Positions 46,615 to 54,670 of a DNA stretch of 64,000 nt are shown here, piece after piece (the stretch's first letter is position 1; the number at the start of each line of letters is the position of its first letter). The translations under genes were made by a program, and so were the position numbers. The stretch comes from Acidithiobacillus ferrooxidans ATCC 23270 (lineage in GTDB: Bacteria > Pseudomonadota > Gammaproteobacteria > Acidithiobacillales > Acidithiobacillaceae): positions 1,642,001 through 1,706,000 of the forward strand of contig NC_011761.1 of the NCBI RefSeq assembly GCF_000021485.1, read 5' to 3'. The notes under the pieces are model-generated. The model had not been told where the DNA came from, searched no databases, and was given only the letters and a program-made list of their open reading frames with translations.

Positions 46615-47964
46615 ATGACTGCTGTTATCGCCCTGGTGGGGCGCCCCAACGTGGGTAAATCCACCTTCTTCAATCGCCTGACGCGCACCCGCGAGGCACT
46701 GGTGGCAGACCTCCCGGGTCTTACCCGGGATCGCCACTATGGTACCGCGCAGTTTGAAGGGCGCCAGTATCTGGTGGTCGATACCGGTGGTTTTGAACCG
46801 GAAGAGCGGGAAGGTCTGGTAGCGGCCATGGCGGCGCAAACCCGCCTCGCCATCACCGAGGCTGATGCCATTTGCTTCCTCGTGGATGCCAAGGAAGGCC
46901 TTTCCACTCAGGATGCGGAAATCGCTCAGGAGTTGCGCCGCGGGGGTAAACCCATCTATCTGGTCGTAAACAAGATGGATGCGAAAGGCGCCGTGAGCGA
47001 ACTGCCTGAGTTTTATCGCCTTGGTCTGGGTACACCCTATACCATTTCTGCTGCTCATGGGCACGGCGTCGAACCGTTGCTGGAGGCAATCTTTTCCGAT
47101 TTGCCGACTTCTGAGGATGATACCGCAGACGCGGCGAGAAAGGGGCCGCGTATCGCTATGCTTGGTCGACCCAACGTAGGGAAGTCGACGCTGGTCAACA
47201 CCATGCTGGGTGAAAAGCGCGTTCTCGTTTTTGACGAACCCGGAACCACACGGGATAGCATCCGTATTCCTTACGAGCGCCAGGGAAAACCCTATGTCAT
47301 GATCGATACTGCCGGTATGCGGCGCCGCGCGCGGGTCGGCGAGGGACTCGAAAAACTGAGCGTATTGAAAACCCTGAGTGCACTGCGCGAGGCAGATGTG
47401 GTGCTGCTGGTGCTGGATGCGCGTCTGGGCATCGCCGAGCAGGATGCCCACCTGGTGGGTGTCGCGGTCGAACTGGGGCGTCCCATCGTGGTGGTGGTCA
47501 ACAAATGGGATGGCATGACCCCCGAAGAGCGCAAGGCCGTAAAGCAGGAACTGGAAAGACGGCTGGACTTTATTCGCTACGCGCCGGTCTATACCATATC
47601 CGCTTTGCATGGTACGGGTGTGGGTGATCTCTATAAGAGTATCGATCAGCTATGGATTGATTCTCGTCGTCATTTCTCCACAGCCGAACTGAACCGTGCC
47701 CTGGCCGATGTGATCGAGACCCATCAACCACCCATGGTGGGTGGGCGACGCATCAAACTGCGTTACTGTCATCAGGGGGGAGAGAACCCCATCACCCTGG
47801 TGTTTCATGGGAACCAACTGACGCGCCTGCCCGGTACCTACAAACGTTATCTGGAAAGCGCCTTCCGGCGAGCCCTCCATTTGGAGGCTGTACCCCTGCG
47901 TCTGGTCTTCCGGCAGGGAGAAAACCCCTACGATCCGCAACCAAAAAACGGGAGACAACATTAA
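46615..47964 (+). CDS. der: Ribosome biogenesis GTPase Der (EngA)
   Basis: Der has two tandem G domains and a KH-like domain and assists 50S assembly. The 449-residue protein shows GRPNVGKST twice (residues about 9-17 and 184-192), DTGGF and DTAGM G3 motifs, NKMD and NKWD G4 motifs, and the C-terminal RIKLRYCHQGGENPITLVFH segment. Length is typical. Confidence 0.96.
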   Translation: MTAVIALVGRPNVGKSTFFNRLTRTREALVADLPGLTRDRHYGTAQFEGRQYLVVDTGGFEPEEREGLVAAMAAQTRLAITEADAICFLVDAKEGLSTQDAEIAQELRRGGKPIYLVVNKMDAKGAVSELPEFYRLGLGTPYTISAAHGHGVEPLLEAIFSDLPTSEDDTADAARKGPRIAMLGRPNVGKSTLVNTMLGEKRVLVFDEPGTTRDSIRIPYERQGKPYVMIDTAGMRRRARVGEGLEKLSVLKTLSALREADVVLLVLDARLGIAEQDAHLVGVAVELGRPIVVVVNKWDGMTPEERKAVKQELERRLDFIRYAPVYTISALHGTGVGDLYKSIDQLWIDSRRHFSTAELNRALADVIETHQPPMVGGRRIKLRYCHQGGENPITLVFHGNQLTRLPGTYKRYLESAFRRALHLEAVPLRLVFRQGENPYDPQPKNGRQH

Positions 47965-48360
47965 ATGAAGGAGCGCATCCCGGGCTGGTGGCGCTGGGCG
48001 TTCGCTGCGGTGTGCATTTATACGGCGATCCTGGTCGGAAACCGTTATCTGCCCGTTAGTCCCCAGATGCTCTGGATACGCGCCGGCGAGTATGCGCTGT
48101 GGGCCGCCATAACGCTGGGGGCCATCGCCCGATTTTCCCCTGCCTTGACGCCTTACGGCTGGCGGCCGATCACCATCTTCCTGGGCGCGGTACTCTCAGG
48201 ACTGGAAATCTTTATCGGGACGGGGCCTGACACGAAGGTGCGGGTGGATGAATGGATGACGGCGCTGATTGGTATCGCAATCATCACCATCCTGGCGCGT
48301 GTTTTACCCGTTGCTGTTACGCGTTTCTGGTTTGGTCAGGAGGCAGGACGCCGCAGATAA
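47965..48360 (+). CDS. Small integral membrane protein of unknown function
   Basis: I do not recognise this 131-residue protein. It has four hydrophobic segments, at about residues 8-26, 44-60, 70-86 and 98-117, separated by short charged loops. It begins on the base after the der stop, with GGGAGAC inside the der 3' end as its SD, so it is probably the last gene of the hisS-der transcript. It ends where the Pho-regulated pst region begins. Base composition is like its neighbours. Confidence 0.65.
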   Translation: MKERIPGWWRWAFAAVCIYTAILVGNRYLPVSPQMLWIRAGEYALWAAITLGAIARFSPALTPYGWRPITIFLGAVLSGLEIFIGTGPDTKVRVDEWMTALIGIAIITILARVLPVAVTRFWFGQEAGRRR

Positions 48361-48384
48361 TGGTGGATCTGACCTTGGTCCCGA

Positions 48385-48428
48385 TTGTCATAAAAATGAC
48401 ATAAATCTTTCATCAAAGTGTCATACTG
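48385..48428 (+). promoter_or_regulatory. Double Pho box of the pst operon (four 11-base units)
   Basis: Four consecutive 11-base units begin TTGTCAT, ATGACAT, CTTTCAT and GTGTCAT, each followed by four bases that are A/T-rich except in the last unit. This is the PhoB direct-repeat layout (consensus CTGTCAT at 11-base spacing). TATGTT at 48430-48435 can serve as the -10. The 48361-48542 gap has no ORF. It implies PhoB control of pstS by phosphate starvation. Confidence 0.85.
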
Positions 48429-48542
48429 CTATGTTAGATTGCCCTTCGAGTTTCGCTGGTGATAGCACTATCGTGCTGTCTGGATGCGGGATGTTCTGTG
48501 GATAAGCCGTAAATCAACGTATCTGCCATCTTTGGAGGCCTT

Positions 48543-49631
48543 ATGCTGCATCGCTTGAAGAAAGAAGTAACACGTAGTGTCAAAGGTGCCGTAATTCTGT
48601 CCGCGCTGAGCCTTTCTGCCCTGTATGCCCTGCCTGCTTCGGCGGCTCCGACCATCTCGCTGCTGGAAACCGGCTCCACCCTGCTGTACCCGCTCTTCAA
48701 TCTGTGGGTTCCTGTGTACACCAAGATGAACCCCGGTATTCAGATCACCACTCAGGGCACGGGCAGCGGTACCGGCATCGCTGAGGCGATCTCTGGCGTG
48801 GCCCAGATTGGCGCTTCTGACGCCTACATGAGTGATGCTCAGATCAAGCAGCATCCCAATATCCTGAACATCCCGCTGGCCATCTCCATTCAAATGATCA
48901 ATTACAACGTTCCCGGTCTGAATAACGTGCATCTGAAGCTGTCCGGTCCGGTGCTCGCGGGCATCTACTCCGGCAAGATCACCAACTGGGATGACGCGGC
49001 CATTGCCAAGCTGAATCCTGGCATAAAGCTGCCCAACCACAAGATTATTCCGGTGCATCGTACCGATGGGTCCGGTGACACCTTCATTTTCACCACCTAT
49101 CTGTCTGATACAACCCCTGCATGGAGCAATAGCGTGGGTTACAGTACGACGGTGAGCTGGCCAGCAGTCCCCGGTGGCATTGGTGCGGAAGGTAACCCCG
49201 GCATGGTGCAGGCCCTGAAAACGACACCTTACGGCATCGCCTATATCGGCATTAGTTGGAAGAAACCGGTGGAAGAGGCCCATTTGGGAATGGCCATGCT
49301 GGAGAACCGCGCCGGCAAGTTCGTACTGCCGACCGTGGCGAACGCCAAGGCTGCGGCGGGTGAGATGGTCAAAAAGACCCCGGCTGACGAGCGGATCAGT
49401 CTGGTCTACGCCCCAGGCGCCAGTTCCTACCCCATCATCAACTACGAATATGCGATCGTCAGCAAGACGCAGCCCAATGCCGAAGTGGCTACCGCCATGC
49501 GTAAGTTCCTGAACTGGGCTATTGATCCGAAGGGTGGTAATGCGCCACACTTCATTACCGCGGTGAACTTTGTACCACTACCCGATAGCGCTGCGAAGCT
49601 TTCCCGCAAGCAGATCGCGGAAATTCAGTAA
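48543..49631 (+). CDS. pstS: Phosphate ABC transporter substrate-binding protein PstS
   Basis: Periplasmic phosphate receptor, 362 residues. A Sec signal peptide ends PASA before residue 35. Ligand loops are visible: ETGSTLLYP (Ser/Thr), GTGSGTGIAEAI, QIGASDAYM and HRTDGSGDTFIFTTYL. It has TGG...GGCCTT leader bases with GGAGG 5 bases before the ATG. Regulated by the Pho box upstream. It is followed by pstC after 124 bases, with a hairpin between. Confidence 0.95.
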   Translation: MLHRLKKEVTRSVKGAVILSALSLSALYALPASAAPTISLLETGSTLLYPLFNLWVPVYTKMNPGIQITTQGTGSGTGIAEAISGVAQIGASDAYMSDAQIKQHPNILNIPLAISIQMINYNVPGLNNVHLKLSGPVLAGIYSGKITNWDDAAIAKLNPGIKLPNHKIIPVHRTDGSGDTFIFTTYLSDTTPAWSNSVGYSTTVSWPAVPGGIGAEGNPGMVQALKTTPYGIAYIGISWKKPVEEAHLGMAMLENRAGKFVLPTVANAKAAAGEMVKKTPADERISLVYAPGASSYPIINYEYAIVSKTQPNAEVATAMRKFLNWAIDPKGGNAPHFITAVNFVPLPDSAAKLSRKQIAEIQ

Positions 49632-49642
49632 AGATTGTGCCG

Positions 49643-49665
49643 GAGCCGGGGCTGTACCCTGGCTC
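49643..49665 (+). other. Hairpin between pstS and pstC
   Basis: GAGCC(G)GGG - CTGTA - CCC(T)GGCTC forms a 9-bp stem with one G-U pair. It is not followed by a T-run, so it is more likely an mRNA 3' stabiliser or partial terminator. Such an element would give more PstS than PstCA. Confidence 0.55.
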
Positions 49666-49755
49666 TTCCCATATCCAATGCAGGACTCCTCTGTATATTT
49701 TTATGATTATTGATGCCGACTATCCAGATACTCCAGGTGCCGGGAGATTTGTGGG

Positions 49756-50712
49756 ATGAAAACTCCTGTATTCAGGGTAGGGTTGATCGTTACGGCTAGC
49801 TTTTTACCACTTTCATTAATTGCATTGATTGTCTTTTTGGTCATTTATTCATGGCCGGCCATTCAGTTTAATCAGCTTCATTTTTTGTGGACGAACGACT
49901 GGAATCTGGGGAATCTATATGGTAACCCGGTTGAGGTACGCGGCGCGCAGATCATGCCCGGGGCAAAATATGGTATCTGGTTTCTTGTCGTCGGTACCAT
50001 TGTCAGTTCGATACTGGCCATGTTGATAGCGATGCCCGTAGCGATCGGGGCGGCATATTTCCTGAGTGAAGGTGTGCGCAGATCCTGGGCCGGCCCGTTG
50101 TCTCTTTTCGTCGATTTACTGGCGGCCATTCCCAGCGTCGTTTATGGACTATGGGGATACGCCCTGCTGGTACCGCTTTTTGGCCAGACGATTTTTCCCT
50201 TTATGGCCAAGACGTTTTCTTTGATTCCGTTCCTCGGCGGTGAGCCAGGGAGTGGCTATGGGCTGCTTACCTCGGCCTTTGTGCTGGCGGTAATGATCAT
50301 TCCACTGATTTCTGCCACCCTGCGCGAGTCCATCCAGATGACGGAACCGGCTTTGAAGGAAGCGGGTCTGAGTCTGGGCCTGAATCGCCTGGAGGTTTTC
50401 TGGCATATCACCCTGCCCAAATTGAAGACAGTGTTGATCGGAGTGGGTATTCTCGCCCTGGGCCGAGCCCTGGGAGAAACCATGGCGGTTCTGATGGTCA
50501 GTGGCAATGCGTTGAATTATCTGCCCAACAATATTTATGCGCCGATCTCCACCATGGCCGCATTTATTGCCTCACAACTGGATAGCGCACTACAGGATCC
50601 GACGAATATGGCCGTTGAGGCCCTTTCGGAAATTGCCCTGGTGCTCCTGCTCATTACGGTGGTAGTGAACTTTGCAGCGCGTTTACTGCTGTGGATGGCG
50701 AGGGTACGCTGA
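49756..50712 (+). CDS. pstC: Phosphate ABC transporter permease PstC
   Basis: Inner-membrane permease of 318 residues with six helices. Family motifs include AAIPSVVYGLWGYALLVPLF and the EAA-like loop EAGLSLGLNRLEVFWHITLP. GRALGETMAVLMVSGNA is also present. A large periplasmic loop (about residues 40-75) is present. The stop overlaps the pstA start (TGATG). Confidence 0.94.
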   Translation: MKTPVFRVGLIVTASFLPLSLIALIVFLVIYSWPAIQFNQLHFLWTNDWNLGNLYGNPVEVRGAQIMPGAKYGIWFLVVGTIVSSILAMLIAMPVAIGAAYFLSEGVRRSWAGPLSLFVDLLAAIPSVVYGLWGYALLVPLFGQTIFPFMAKTFSLIPFLGGEPGSGYGLLTSAFVLAVMIIPLISATLRESIQMTEPALKEAGLSLGLNRLEVFWHITLPKLKTVLIGVGILALGRALGETMAVLMVSGNALNYLPNNIYAPISTMAAFIASQLDSALQDPTNMAVEALSEIALVLLLITVVVNFAARLLLWMARVR

Positions 50713-51623
50713 TGGCCAGCAAGGCAGTTGAAAACGGCATTACCACCATATCCCGCGCGAAGGGCTTCAAGGTATCTTTATACCGGCGCGCGATGTCCGC
50801 ATTCGCCTGGTTGTTCGTGGTGTTTTCGTTTGTTTTTCTTGCGACAATGTTTATTTCCATTGTTGGGGATGTGGTCGTTCACGCATGGCCGGCGTTGACA
50901 CCAAAATTATTCACGGACATTACCAATGGTATCGGTGGTGGTCTCAAAAATGCTATCGAAGGCTCCGTTGTCATGTCCGTCGGGGCGTTGCTTCTGGCGG
51001 CACCGATCGGCATTTCTGCCGGAATATACCTGAGCGAGCATGGGCAGGGCGGAGCCGGAAAAATGCTGCGTTTTCTTTCGGATGTGCTGGTCGGCATCCC
51101 GTCCATCGTGCTGGGCTATGTCGGCTATATCACCATGGTCATTTATCTGGGTTGGCAGTTCTCAGTAGCGGCGGGAATCATCACCCTGACAGTGATGTTG
51201 CTGCCCTACATCGCCCGCTCCACCGAACTGGCGATGGCCAATATTCCGCTGGCGGTACGTGAGGCTGGTTACGGCCTGGGTGCGGGCGAAGGGCGCGTAG
51301 CGCTGCAGATCCTCCTGCCAGGCGCGGCACCGGCGATCATGACGGGGCTTTTCTATGCCGTCGCGCTGTCCATGGGAGAAACGGCGCCGCTCCTGTATAC
51401 GGCGGGTTGGTCCAACTACATGTGGAATGGACACTTTACCAAAGAACCCATCGGCTACCTGACCTACGTCATATGGACGTTTATCAACGAACCTTTTGCT
51501 GAATCTCATATGCTCGCATTTGCGGCGGCTTTTCTGATTACCGGGGGCGTGCTGATCCTGATCCTGACCGGTCGCTGGTTGCTGATACGCGGACAACGTC
51601 GCATGGGCGTTTATCAGGGATAA
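50712..51623 (+). CDS. pstA: Phosphate ABC transporter permease PstA
   Basis: The second permease, 303 residues, with IGISAGIYLSEHGQGG, LVGIPSIVLGYVGY and the EAA loop REAGYGLGAGEGRVALQILL. SMGETAPLLYTAGW also matches PstA. The ATG at 50712 overlaps the last base of pstC; a start 7 codons earlier is inside pstC. Unusually, pstB and phoU do not follow: the next gene is on the opposite strand 20 bases away. Confidence 0.94.
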   Translation: MASKAVENGITTISRAKGFKVSLYRRAMSAFAWLFVVFSFVFLATMFISIVGDVVVHAWPALTPKLFTDITNGIGGGLKNAIEGSVVMSVGALLLAAPIGISAGIYLSEHGQGGAGKMLRFLSDVLVGIPSIVLGYVGYITMVIYLGWQFSVAAGIITLTVMLLPYIARSTELAMANIPLAVREAGYGLGAGEGRVALQILLPGAAPAIMTGLFYAVALSMGETAPLLYTAGWSNYMWNGHFTKEPIGYLTYVIWTFINEPFAESHMLAFAAAFLITGGVLILILTGRWLLIRGQRRMGVYQG

Positions 51624-51643
51624 GAAGGTTGGGGTGCGACCGC

Positions 51644-52408
51644 TTACCGGGCGCAACCGGGGAAAATCCCGTTGACTTGCTGATCCTCTGCGCCCGCCAG
51701 CACCTCTTTGGAGAGGGCCAGGAACTCGGCAGCGCGACCCCGGTCGCTATTGTCGGTGGTTTGCCAGATAGGGAAGAGGGTGTTTTCTTCGCGGTTTTCA
51801 TGTTTGGCCAGGGATCCGGATAGCACTGCGCAAATGGCGGGCAACATACCATAATCCTTTTCCATCAACGTCTCTTCCACCAGCTTGGACTGGATGATGA
51901 TGCTGTCGTGTTCAAGGAGCATGTCCGCAAGTGGACCTTCTATCTCTCCGCCACCCAAAGTCGGACCGAGGATATTGTTTTCCAGATGGACGTGGCGGCG
52001 GAGACCGATCCAGTAATCGCTGAAGAGGGTTTCTGCATCTGTGATCCGATTTTGGTTGGCGGCAGCCAAAATGTCAGCAAACTGGCGGTCCAGTCGGTAG
52101 TGATCCCAGGTCAGTAGGTCTACCACATCCTTGGCTTCCGCTTCGGCGCGGGGTCGTATGTCTATCTGCCAGAGCTTGCCATCCGTTTCAAAACGCCAGG
52201 AGATGGCGTCACGCAACTGAAAAGCCACTGCCCGCATCATGGCACTGGGATCCGTGTCCGCCAATACCCGTACCCGCTGCCCTATTGCCAGGCGGGTCGT
52301 GGCGGCGTAAATCAGCGGTTGCGCCACCGCGTAAGGCATGCCACATACGTCGATCATGTTCTGGGCCGAGACTGTGGGTGCGGGCGATATTGCTGGTTGA
52401 ATTGACAT
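51644..52408 (-). CDS. DUF2249 (TusA-like) plus hemerythrin HHE domain protein
   Basis: This 254-residue protein has an N-terminal DUF2249/TusA-like domain (about residues 17-87, DVCGMPYAVAQPLIYAATTR, WQIDIRP) and a C-terminal hemerythrin-like HHE domain (about 95-235). Candidate metal ligands are in TWDHYRLDRQF, RRHVHLENNILG, LLEHDSIIIQS and AKHENREENTLFP, the H...HxxxE...H...HxxxxE pattern of di-iron HHE proteins. Such fusions are often tied to nitric oxide, oxygen or iron-sulfur stress; the role here is unknown. AAGGAC lies 10 bases before the ATG. It converges on pstA. Confidence 0.85.
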   Translation of the reverse strand: MSIQPAISPAPTVSAQNMIDVCGMPYAVAQPLIYAATTRLAIGQRVRVLADTDPSAMMRAVAFQLRDAISWRFETDGKLWQIDIRPRAEAEAKDVVDLLTWDHYRLDRQFADILAAANQNRITDAETLFSDYWIGLRRHVHLENNILGPTLGGGEIEGPLADMLLEHDSIIIQSKLVEETLMEKDYGMLPAICAVLSGSLAKHENREENTLFPIWQTTDNSDRGRAAEFLALSKEVLAGAEDQQVNGIFPGCAR

Positions 52409-52599
52409 GGTGTGAAGTCCTTGATAGTAAGTTCGGCGGTGCCTGGGACGGCAACAGGCCCTAACTTATGGTGCGTCTGCAGGGAAAGGCACGCCAGACC
52501 GTCATGATGAAGCCTGGAGACCAGGATTGCAACACGGGTAAGCGCGTCCGTCACCGGACTGCGTTCCCTGAGCGTGAGGAGTGCGGTATATGGCCTCAT
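52354..52599 (-). CDS. Possible small protein upstream of the HHE gene
   Basis: An 81-codon frame overlapping the HHE gene start by 55 bases, on the same strand. The first 45 residues (RSPVTDALTRVAILVSRLHH) look protein-like and faintly recall an ACT-type helix, but I do not recognise the family. No good SD is present, and the C-terminal 20 residues are low-quality (Gln/Pro/Arg-rich). It may be spurious. Confidence 0.3.
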   Translation of the reverse strand: MRPYTALLTLRERSPVTDALTRVAILVSRLHHDGLACLSLQTHHKLGPVAVPGTAELTIKDFTPCQFNQQYRPHPQSRPRT

Positions 52600-52815
52600 A
52601 TGATAGATTACAGCTTAGCAGTTGGCACGTGCCGGGATCCGTAAGGTTGTGTTGGGGCTTCATTCGTACGTTTCTGATTGCGGATATTTCTGTCCGTATC
52701 GTGCCGCTGATGCCTTCGGCCTTTCGGGATCGGGGCCGAGTATGATATTTGAGCGCCAGAAAGGCGCTAAATCAAACTTATTTCGCTTATCTTACCTGAA
52801 ATTAGGCAGAAACTA
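52600..52815. other. Intergenic region with hairpin 52747-52772 upstream of the Dsb-like gene
   Basis: AGCGCC-AGAAA-GGCGCT (52752-52768) is extended by ATTT/AAAT across a bulged G. It lies 43 bases before the Dsb-like gene and would be in its leader or could end upstream transcription. The remainder of the gap shows no convincing ORF, and its A/T content rises toward the gene. Confidence 0.5.
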
Positions 52816-53493
52816 ATGTTTAAAAAGTCACTGGTGATCATGGCTCGTGCATTATTGGCAGCGTGGTTGGTATCGTCTATTTCGGCTTGTGCAAAAAAAA
52901 CACCTGCGTCGTCCACATCCACAGAAAGCGCGGCGACCGCTACTGCAACGTCCAGCATGGCCGCCGTACCCGCTAAAATGACTCCGAGCGATCTCTGGAA
53001 ACTGATGGGGAAAAAACTTACCTATATCCAGGAGGGCCACCATGGACCTGTCGTTTACGATTTTACGGATACAAATTGCCCATTTTGTCATCTTATATAT
53101 GTGGTCGAAGCCCGTCTCATTCGAGAAGGAAAATTGACGGTCCGCTATGTTCCTGTCGCTATAATAAAGCCCAGCAGCATGCCGGAGGCTGCTGCCATAT
53201 TGCAGGCTGATAACCCTGTAGCGGCCTTGCAAAAGGCCGAAGACGCCATTGATAAGGGCATGAAGACAGGCAAGCCAGCCAAGCTCGCACGTGCTACGGA
53301 CGCAATCGGCAAGGCGTCACCAAAAACCATCGAGGCGATCAAAAAGATAGAAGCAAACAATGTGTTCTTGCAGGAAGTGGATATCGACGAGCTCCCGGAT
53401 ATTATCTATCTGCCCAAGAAAGGCAAGCTTGGGCTGATAACGGGATTGATAAGCGAGAAGAAGCTCACGGAACTGCTACCGCAAATGCAATGA
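52816..53493 (+). CDS. Dsb-like thioredoxin-fold lipoprotein (CPFC)
   Basis: The 225-residue protein has a lipobox ending SISAC (Cys25), then a Ser/Thr/Ala-rich tether to about residue 52. A thioredoxin fold follows with the redox motif TNCPFCHLIY (C88, C91), where DsbC/DsbG have CxYC. A helical insert (about 120-175) and a probable cis-Pro in DELPDIIYLP complete the fold. The N-terminal dimerisation domain of DsbC/G is missing. It is probably a membrane-tethered periplasmic disulfide enzyme; substrates are unknown. The SD is weak and local AT content is higher than in neighbours. Confidence 0.8.
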   Translation: MFKKSLVIMARALLAAWLVSSISACAKKTPASSTSTESAATATATSSMAAVPAKMTPSDLWKLMGKKLTYIQEGHHGPVVYDFTDTNCPFCHLIYVVEARLIREGKLTVRYVPVAIIKPSSMPEAAAILQADNPVAALQKAEDAIDKGMKTGKPAKLARATDAIGKASPKTIEAIKKIEANNVFLQEVDIDELPDIIYLPKKGKLGLITGLISEKKLTELLPQMQ

Positions 53494-53633
53494 CCTGAAC
53501 AAAAATGCTGCCATCAGGCTGCCGTCTCCAGATCAAACGCAGTGGGCTCGTGCGTATCGACGTCCGTATGGTGGACTTTGGAATTTGGCGGAATTTCTTA
53601 CGCCATTTTAACCAGGGTTGATATAACCTCACG

Positions 53634-54392
53634 ATGCAATCACTCAGCACAGTATGGTGGGTCCTTCCTGGTTTGTTCCTTGCCGGTATAGGTGCCGGAT
53701 TTATCAATGTTCTGGCGGGGGCGGGGTCCATGCTGACCCTGCCTGCACTCATTTTCGTGGGCCTTGATCCAATCGCCGCAAACGGCACCAACCGCATCGG
53801 CATCCTTTTGGAAAACCTCACCGCTGCGCGCACCTTTTACCACCATAACCTGGTGGATCTGAAAATGGGAATAAAGCTGGCGCTATGGACGTTGCCGGGC
53901 GCCATGCTGGGCGCCATTGCCGGTATCCATATCGGCAATCTCTGGTTTCAGCGTATATTGGTGGTTGTACTGGCAGTTAGCACTGCCACAATGTTTCTTC
54001 CAAAAATTGTTACCGGAGAATCCACACGTCCAGATGGTGATGCGTCGCCCTGGCTCTACCCCACGCTGCTCGCTCTGGGGTTTTACGGCGGCTTTATGCA
54101 GCTCGGTATCGGTTTTCTCTTTATCTTCGCACTGCGCCATTTTCTCACCAGAGATCTCGCACAGGTAGCTGCTTATAAAACCCTAATTATCGCATTGTAC
54201 ACCTTGCCGACTCTCGTTATCTTTGCCTGGATGGGGCAGGTTCACTGGGGTGCGGGCATCGTCATCGGTATGGGTGGTATGATTGGCGCGAGACTGGCTA
54301 CGAGGCTTACCATGAGCCGCCGCGGAAAACTGTGGGTCAAGGTAATAATGGCGATAGTCATACTTGCGATGGCTGCCAGGCTTTGGGTTTGA
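53634..54392 (+). CDS. TSUP/TauE-SafE family membrane exporter
   Basis: The 252-residue protein has about eight hydrophobic helices arranged as two repeats. It shows the family signatures GAGFINVLAGAGSMLTLPAL (first repeat) and GFYGGFMQLGIGFLF (second repeat), plus ANGTNRIGIL. TSUP members export sulfite, sulfoacetate or related organosulfur anions. In a sulfur-oxidising host a sulfur-oxyanion role is plausible but not proven. It sits 140 bases after the Dsb-like gene on the same strand. Confidence 0.85.
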   Translation: MQSLSTVWWVLPGLFLAGIGAGFINVLAGAGSMLTLPALIFVGLDPIAANGTNRIGILLENLTAARTFYHHNLVDLKMGIKLALWTLPGAMLGAIAGIHIGNLWFQRILVVVLAVSTATMFLPKIVTGESTRPDGDASPWLYPTLLALGFYGGFMQLGIGFLFIFALRHFLTRDLAQVAAYKTLIIALYTLPTLVIFAWMGQVHWGAGIVIGMGGMIGARLATRLTMSRRGKLWVKVIMAIVILAMAARLWV

Positions 54393-54422
54393 CAGATTCG
54401 TGTAACCAATTGATTTATAAGA

Positions 54423-54507
54423 TGGTGCCCAGGGCCGGACTCGAACCGGCACGGCATAAGCCGAGGGATTTTAAGTCCCTTGCGTCTACCGATTTCGCCA
54501 CCTGGGC
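54423..54507 (-). tRNA. tRNA-Leu (anticodon TAA)
   Basis: On the minus strand: acceptor GCCCAGG...CCTGGGC, discriminator A and encoded CCA. The D-arm is GTGGCGAAATCGGTAGAC, and the anticodon loop CTTAAAA gives TAA. The long variable arm is class II, and the T-loop is TTCGAGT. All stems pair. Confidence 0.96.
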
Positions 54508-54670
54508 AGGGCCGCGGCAACAGAAAGCAGAATTTGCCTGCTCCCCGTCCGGAGGCCGAAAGGATAGCACAGCCCCAGCGGCTTGGGCAGAGGTTAATTC
54601 TGACATTTGGCGCGTAACCGATTGGCAGTTTAACGGGCTCTGCGTTCTGAGCGGGTGAGTTACCTTATCC

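Noticed and set aside
52684-52740. CGGCC...GGCCG arms upstream of the Dsb-like gene as a riboswitch
   Set aside because: Arms are short and far apart, with no known aptamer core or expression platform.
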